A model generated the notes under the pieces. It was given only the letters and a program-made list of their open reading frames with translations. It did no database searches and was not told the origin of the DNA. A stretch of 7,398 bases of DNA from contig MIBK01000203.1 of NCBI GenBank assembly GCA_001829505.1, forward strand, positions 3,730 through 11,127, in the 5' to 3' direction. The position numbers and the translations under genes are program-made. Source of the DNA: Spirochaetes bacterium RBG_16_67_19. Lineage in GTDB: Bacteria; Spirochaetota; Spirochaetia; SZUA-6; DRHE01. Shown here one piece after another: positions 4,469 to 7,398 of this stretch (position 1 is the first letter of the stretch; every line of letters begins with the position of its first letter).

Positions 4469-7398
4469 ATGCGACGGGCAAGAGCCTCGCTGCTGGTGCT
4501 TTTTATTTTCCTGGTCGCCGCGGAAGCTTGGCCGCAACAGGTTCGCGACGGGCCGGGGAGCGACCAGGATTACTGGACCTCGCTTTCCCTGTTCCAGGCC
4601 AACTGGAGCCCGTACAGCTGGCAAACCTCCGGCACTAAAATCTACGAATACTTCATCAACCGCAGCACTGACAATCCGCCCACCAGCGGTTTCTCCGGCA
4701 CCATCCAGGCGGCTCGCGAACCGACGGACCCGCCCCCTGCCTCCTTGAGCGCGATCGTGGGCTTCGCCGACAACGAACGGTATTACACCTGGATCCGCGC
4801 GGTGGAGGGCGGAGTGCCGGTTTCCCTCTGGGCGCGCTCGGACGGTTTCCTGGTGGACAGCGAGGTGCCCGTACCCAGCATCAGCGTGCCGGCCGCGCCC
4901 ATGAGCGCCAGCACCAGCCTGGCGGTGACCTGGTCCGCGGTGGATGCCTACAGCGGGGTGGACTGGTACGAGGTGCAGGCCCAGACCGACGGCGGCCTCT
5001 GGCAGCCCTGGCTGTCCATGACCAAGACCACTTCGGGCACCTACGTCGGAGCCAACGGCAAGACCTATTTCTTCCGCGTGCGCGCGCGGGACAAGGCGGG
5101 CAACCTCAGTGACTGGGAGGTTTCCGCGGCTGCAACCGTGAACGCGCTGGGCTCCTCCCTGTCCCTCAGCGCCAGCCCGCCGACCCTGAGCTTCGGGGCG
5201 GGGCAGAGCCAGGCCGCCCTCACCCTCAAGCTCCAGCCCCAGGGAACCGGCACCTTGACCCTGAGCTCCCTGCAGGAGAGCCGAGTCTACCCGAGCTGGG
5301 GCAAGGAGGACGGTCCCAAGGAGCCGCTTTCCGGCTCGCTGACCGGAGGCCTGAGCCAGAGCCTGGACCGCGCCGTGGGGCTGACGGCGCTGCAGCGCAG
5401 CAAGGCCCTGGGGACCTCCACCAGCGGCTCCTTCTCCCTTACCTTTCTGATCCAGGGCACCGACCCGCAGGGCCAGCCAGTCCAGGGGGCCGTCACCGTC
5501 CCCGTGGCGGTGAGCGAGACCCCGCCTTCGGGTCTCCTGCTTTCCGGAGTGAAGCTGGAGCTGCCCGCCTCCCCGTATTACAAGGGCGACCAGGTGAAGG
5601 CCCGGGTGAAGATCAGCGCCGTGGGCGCCGGTACGGTGCAGGGCCAGGTGCTGGTGGACGGCTCGGCAGGCTGGTCCCCCAATCCGGCTTTCACCGTGCC
5701 GGTCAATGGGGACACCCAGTTCGACACGCTGGACGGCCTGCCCACGGGCTCCCCGGGCCTGCACACCGTGCAGGTCAAGATCGCCAGCCCCGTCAGCCTG
5801 GAGGACGATACCAGCTACACGGTCAGCGACGCCTCACCACCCCTGCCCGCGGTTCTGGTGCTCGTGCCGGGGGTGGCCGAGCTCAAGGACCGGGCCGGCA
5901 CGGTCCTGGCCTCCCAGGGCCAGGATGCCCAGGGCAGTTACGAGGAGTTCCTGCTCAACGGCACCGGGACCCTGCGCCTGCCGTCGCTGGGAGGGACCGA
6001 GCTCACCCAGGCCGCGGTGAAGGACCTGCAGGTGCGGGTGTACGGGTCGCCGAATGCGATCCCGCAGATCCGCGGCGGCACCGTGCAGAAGCAGGCCTCG
6101 GGAGCCGCGGTGCTGGTGCAGGCCGCGGACGGGTACCTGCGCCTCAAGAGCGTGCGCTTCCAGGGCCAGGCCAACCCGCCGGCGGACCACCTCCTGGCCG
6201 GGGCGGCCCTGTACCTGCCGGCACTGGGCCAGGAGCTGCTGGCGCTCGAAAACCTGAAGATCGACGTGCAGGGCGTGGCTGACGGCGGCTACTCCAAGAC
6301 CGTGAGCCAGGAGTCGGTGTTCACGGCCTTCGGCCTGGAGTTCCACATCCACGACCTGTTCGGCGGATTCAATCCTGAGCACAAGGCCGTAACCGTGGCC
6401 AGGGAGAGCGCCAAGAACCGCTGGGCCATCGGCCTGGCCGGGGCCGTGCGTCTGAAGGCCAAGACCGGCGCGAGCACGACCAGCACCGAGCTGGCCCAGT
6501 TCCCGAACACCGCCTTTCGCTTCTATACCGACGGCAGCGCCTCCGCCGACGTCTCCTTCCCGGCCAAGTCCTACGCGCTGATCCCCGGCCTGCTGGCCTT
6601 CACCCAGCTCGCGATCCTGCCCCAGGGCGGCGGGCTGGTGGCGCGTCTGGCCGGGGGCCTGAAGAACCTGCCCGCGCCGCTGGACCAGGCCTCGGAGCTG
6701 CCGGTGGAGCTGCTCCTGACCCCGCAGGGCAATGCGGCCCCCGGTCCGCCGGTGTTGAAGGAGCTGCAGGCGGGCGGAGGAGGCCACGGCCTGGGCAATG
6801 ACTCCAGCGAGTGGGACCTGGGCCTGGCCACCGTGGACCTGACCTATGTGTCCCTCGCGCTCCCCGTCAACCAGGGAGTCCTGGACCTGGATCACGGCCA
6901 GCTCGATCTGGGGGTGGACCTTTACCTGGACTTGCTCAACCCCGACGGTTCCGCGCCGGCGGCGGAGGGCAGGCGGTTGAGCTTCGGGGAGCTGGACGGC
7001 GCGGGCTCGCTCAAGGGCGGGCTGGTGTTGGGATTGGACGGGAAGCCCGTCTGGCCGGCGCCGACCCATACGGAGGCCCTGGCGGGCAAACGGCTGCGGG
7101 TGGCCCCGGTGGAGCTGGCCTTCAGCCAGTTCCAGGTGCTCCCCGAGCCCTTCAGCCTGCGGCTCTCCGGCGCGGTGGTCGTCGGCCTGCCAGGGGTTTC
7201 CGGGGAAGTGCCGTTCGCCAACCTGCAGGTCAAGCTCAACGGGGACCTGGGCAACCTGGCCAAGGCGGTGCAGGACGGGGGCGGGGGCACACTGGAGCTG
7301 CTGGGCGCGGTGCAGATCGCGGTGGAGGTGGTGAGCTGGTCCAACGCTCCGGGGAAGCTCACCTTCCAGGGGGATTTCACGACCGGCTCGGGCGGCGC
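4469..7398 (+). CDS. Giant secreted Fn3/beta-repeat protein, C-terminus outside the window
   Basis: At least 976 codons are open to the right edge. Residues 1-20 are a signal peptide: R2, R3 and R5, the hydrophobic core LLVLFIFLVAA, and cleavage at A-E-A before W21. Residues 21-132 are a non-repetitive, aromatic-rich N-terminal region. Residues about 135-226 form a fibronectin type III domain, with SLAVTWSAV, then VDWYEVQAQ, then YFFRVRARDKAGNLSDW. Residues about 230-350 form a Ser/Leu-rich beta-like region. Residues about 356-451 look like a CARDB/adhesin-type beta-sandwich (YYKGDQVKARVKI to LHTVQVKI). From about 460 on comes a long beta-rich part, with three copies of a degenerate unit at 500-526, 578-602 and 901-925 (LPxLG, then ELxx, then NLxVxVxG). 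A charged stretch, EFHIHDLFGGFNPEH, lies near 620-635. The visible protein contains no cysteine, as is common for large exposed or secreted proteins. No enzyme motif is seen. It is probably a surface or extracellular structural or adhesive protein. Long antisense frames over it are composition shadows. Confidence 0.85.
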   Translation, partial: MRRARASLLVLFIFLVAAEAWPQQVRDGPGSDQDYWTSLSLFQANWSPYSWQTSGTKIYEYFINRSTDNPPTSGFSGTIQAAREPTDPPPASLSAIVGFADNERYYTWIRAVEGGVPVSLWARSDGFLVDSEVPVPSISVPAAPMSASTSLAVTWSAVDAYSGVDWYEVQAQTDGGLWQPWLSMTKTTSGTYVGANGKTYFFRVRARDKAGNLSDWEVSAAATVNALGSSLSLSASPPTLSFGAGQSQAALTLKLQPQGTGTLTLSSLQESRVYPSWGKEDGPKEPLSGSLTGGLSQSLDRAVGLTALQRSKALGTSTSGSFSLTFLIQGTDPQGQPVQGAVTVPVAVSETPPSGLLLSGVKLELPASPYYKGDQVKARVKISAVGAGTVQGQVLVDGSAGWSPNPAFTVPVNGDTQFDTLDGLPTGSPGLHTVQVKIASPVSLEDDTSYTVSDASPPLPAVLVLVPGVAELKDRAGTVLASQGQDAQGSYEEFLLNGTGTLRLPSLGGTELTQAAVKDLQVRVYGSPNAIPQIRGGTVQKQASGAAVLVQAADGYLRLKSVRFQGQANPPADHLLAGAALYLPALGQELLALENLKIDVQGVADGGYSKTVSQESVFTAFGLEFHIHDLFGGFNPEHKAVTVARESAKNRWAIGLAGAVRLKAKTGASTTSTELAQFPNTAFRFYTDGSASADVSFPAKSYALIPGLLAFTQLAILPQGGGLVARLAGGLKNLPAPLDQASELPVELLLTPQGNAAPGPPVLKELQAGGGGHGLGNDSSEWDLGLATVDLTYVSLALPVNQGVLDLDHGQLDLGVDLYLDLLNPDGSAPAAEGRRLSFGELDGAGSLKGGLVLGLDGKPVWPAPTHTEALAGKRLRVAPVELAFSQFQVLPEPFSLRLSGAVVVGLPGVSGEVPFANLQVKLNGDLGNLAKAVQDGGGGTLELLGAVQIAVEVVSWSNAPGKLTFQGDFTTGSGG
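5966..6046 (+). repeat. Protein-level repeat unit 1 (LPSLG) in the secreted protein
   Basis: It encodes residues 500-526 with the pattern LRLPSLGGTEL, then DLQVRVYG. It aligns with units 2 and 3 through LPx[LV], E[LV], [ND]Lx[VI]x[VL]xG. Similarity is at protein level only. Confidence 0.45.
6200..6274 (+). repeat. Protein-level repeat unit 2 (LPALG) in the secreted protein
   Basis: It encodes residues 578-602, GAALYLPALGQELL, then NLKIDVQG. It is preceded by an LKSVRFQG strand and by LLAG directly before GAAL. The equivalent upstream part of unit 3 reads SQFQV, then LRLSGAVV, suggesting a full unit of about 45-50 residues. Confidence 0.45.
7169..7243 (+). repeat. Protein-level repeat unit 3 (LPGVS) in the secreted protein
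   Basis: It encodes residues 901-925, GAVVVGLPGVSGEVPF, then NLQVKLNG. It lies near the right edge, so more units may follow outside the window. Confidence 0.45.

Noticed and set aside
5516..5536. Inverted repeat GAGACCC-CGCCTTC-GGGTCTC in the secreted protein gene
   Set aside because: It is a 7-bp stem inside an open frame at a domain linker with no T-run, so it is not a terminator. No function can be supported.
4436..5764. Long minus-strand frame (442 codons) opposite the secreted protein
   Set aside because: It has no domain pattern, is rich in His/Gln/Gly/Arg as expected from antisense of GC-rich codons, and the plus frame has a signal peptide, an Fn3 domain and a ribosome site.
5978..6220. 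LPSLG and LPALG as sortase signals
   Set aside because: They are internal, lack the LPxTG threonine, and are not followed by a hydrophobic segment and basic tail; they fit the internal repeat instead.
5834..7069. Second long minus-strand frame (411 codons) opposite the secreted protein
   Set aside because: Same reasons: composition shadow, no recognisable fold, and the plus frame is continuous across it.

Overview
This is a compact bacterial window with high GC (about two-thirds by eye) and strong G/C third-position codon use. Shine-Dalgarno sites are visible before several genes, and the gaps between genes are short. There are no tRNA, rRNA, CRISPR or mobile-element signatures. Gene content alone does not identify the phylum. 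GC content, a huge secreted Fn3 protein and TPR exports fit a high-GC Gram-negative lineage such as Acidobacteriota or a former deltaproteobacterial group, but this is inference.

Layout, left to right. Positions 1-163 (minus) hold the first 54 codons of a gene that runs off the left edge, possibly a B12-binding radical SAM protein. Positions 198-2084 (minus), 34 bp upstream of it and probably co-transcribed, encode an unusual membrane protein: a four-cysteine zinc ribbon, an alpha/beta-hydrolase-like domain that has lost its nucleophile and catalytic histidine, and about eight transmembrane segments. A short divergent promoter region follows. Positions 2151-3053 (plus) encode a diacylglycerol/lipid kinase of the DgkB/YegS type. 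Its 3' end overlaps by 14 bp the convergent yjbQ (3040-3456, minus), a YjbQ/UPF0047 family protein. A 42-bp divergent gap separates yjbQ from an exported TPR protein (3499-4395, plus). After 73 bp, a very large secreted protein starts at 4469 and is still open at the right edge (976 codons visible). It has a signal peptide, one fibronectin type III domain, further beta-sandwich regions, and a degenerate repeat built around LPxLG and NLxVxVxG that does not match a family I can name.

The genes do not form one obvious pathway. Lipid kinase, membrane pseudo-hydrolase, exported TPR protein and giant secreted protein all relate to the envelope. YjbQ and the possible radical SAM protein look like ordinary metabolism. 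The points most worth a second look are the zinc-ribbon/pseudo-hydrolase/membrane architecture, the internal repeat of the giant secreted protein, and an exact 8-base motif (CTATCCTG) found once in front of each of the three plus-strand genes.
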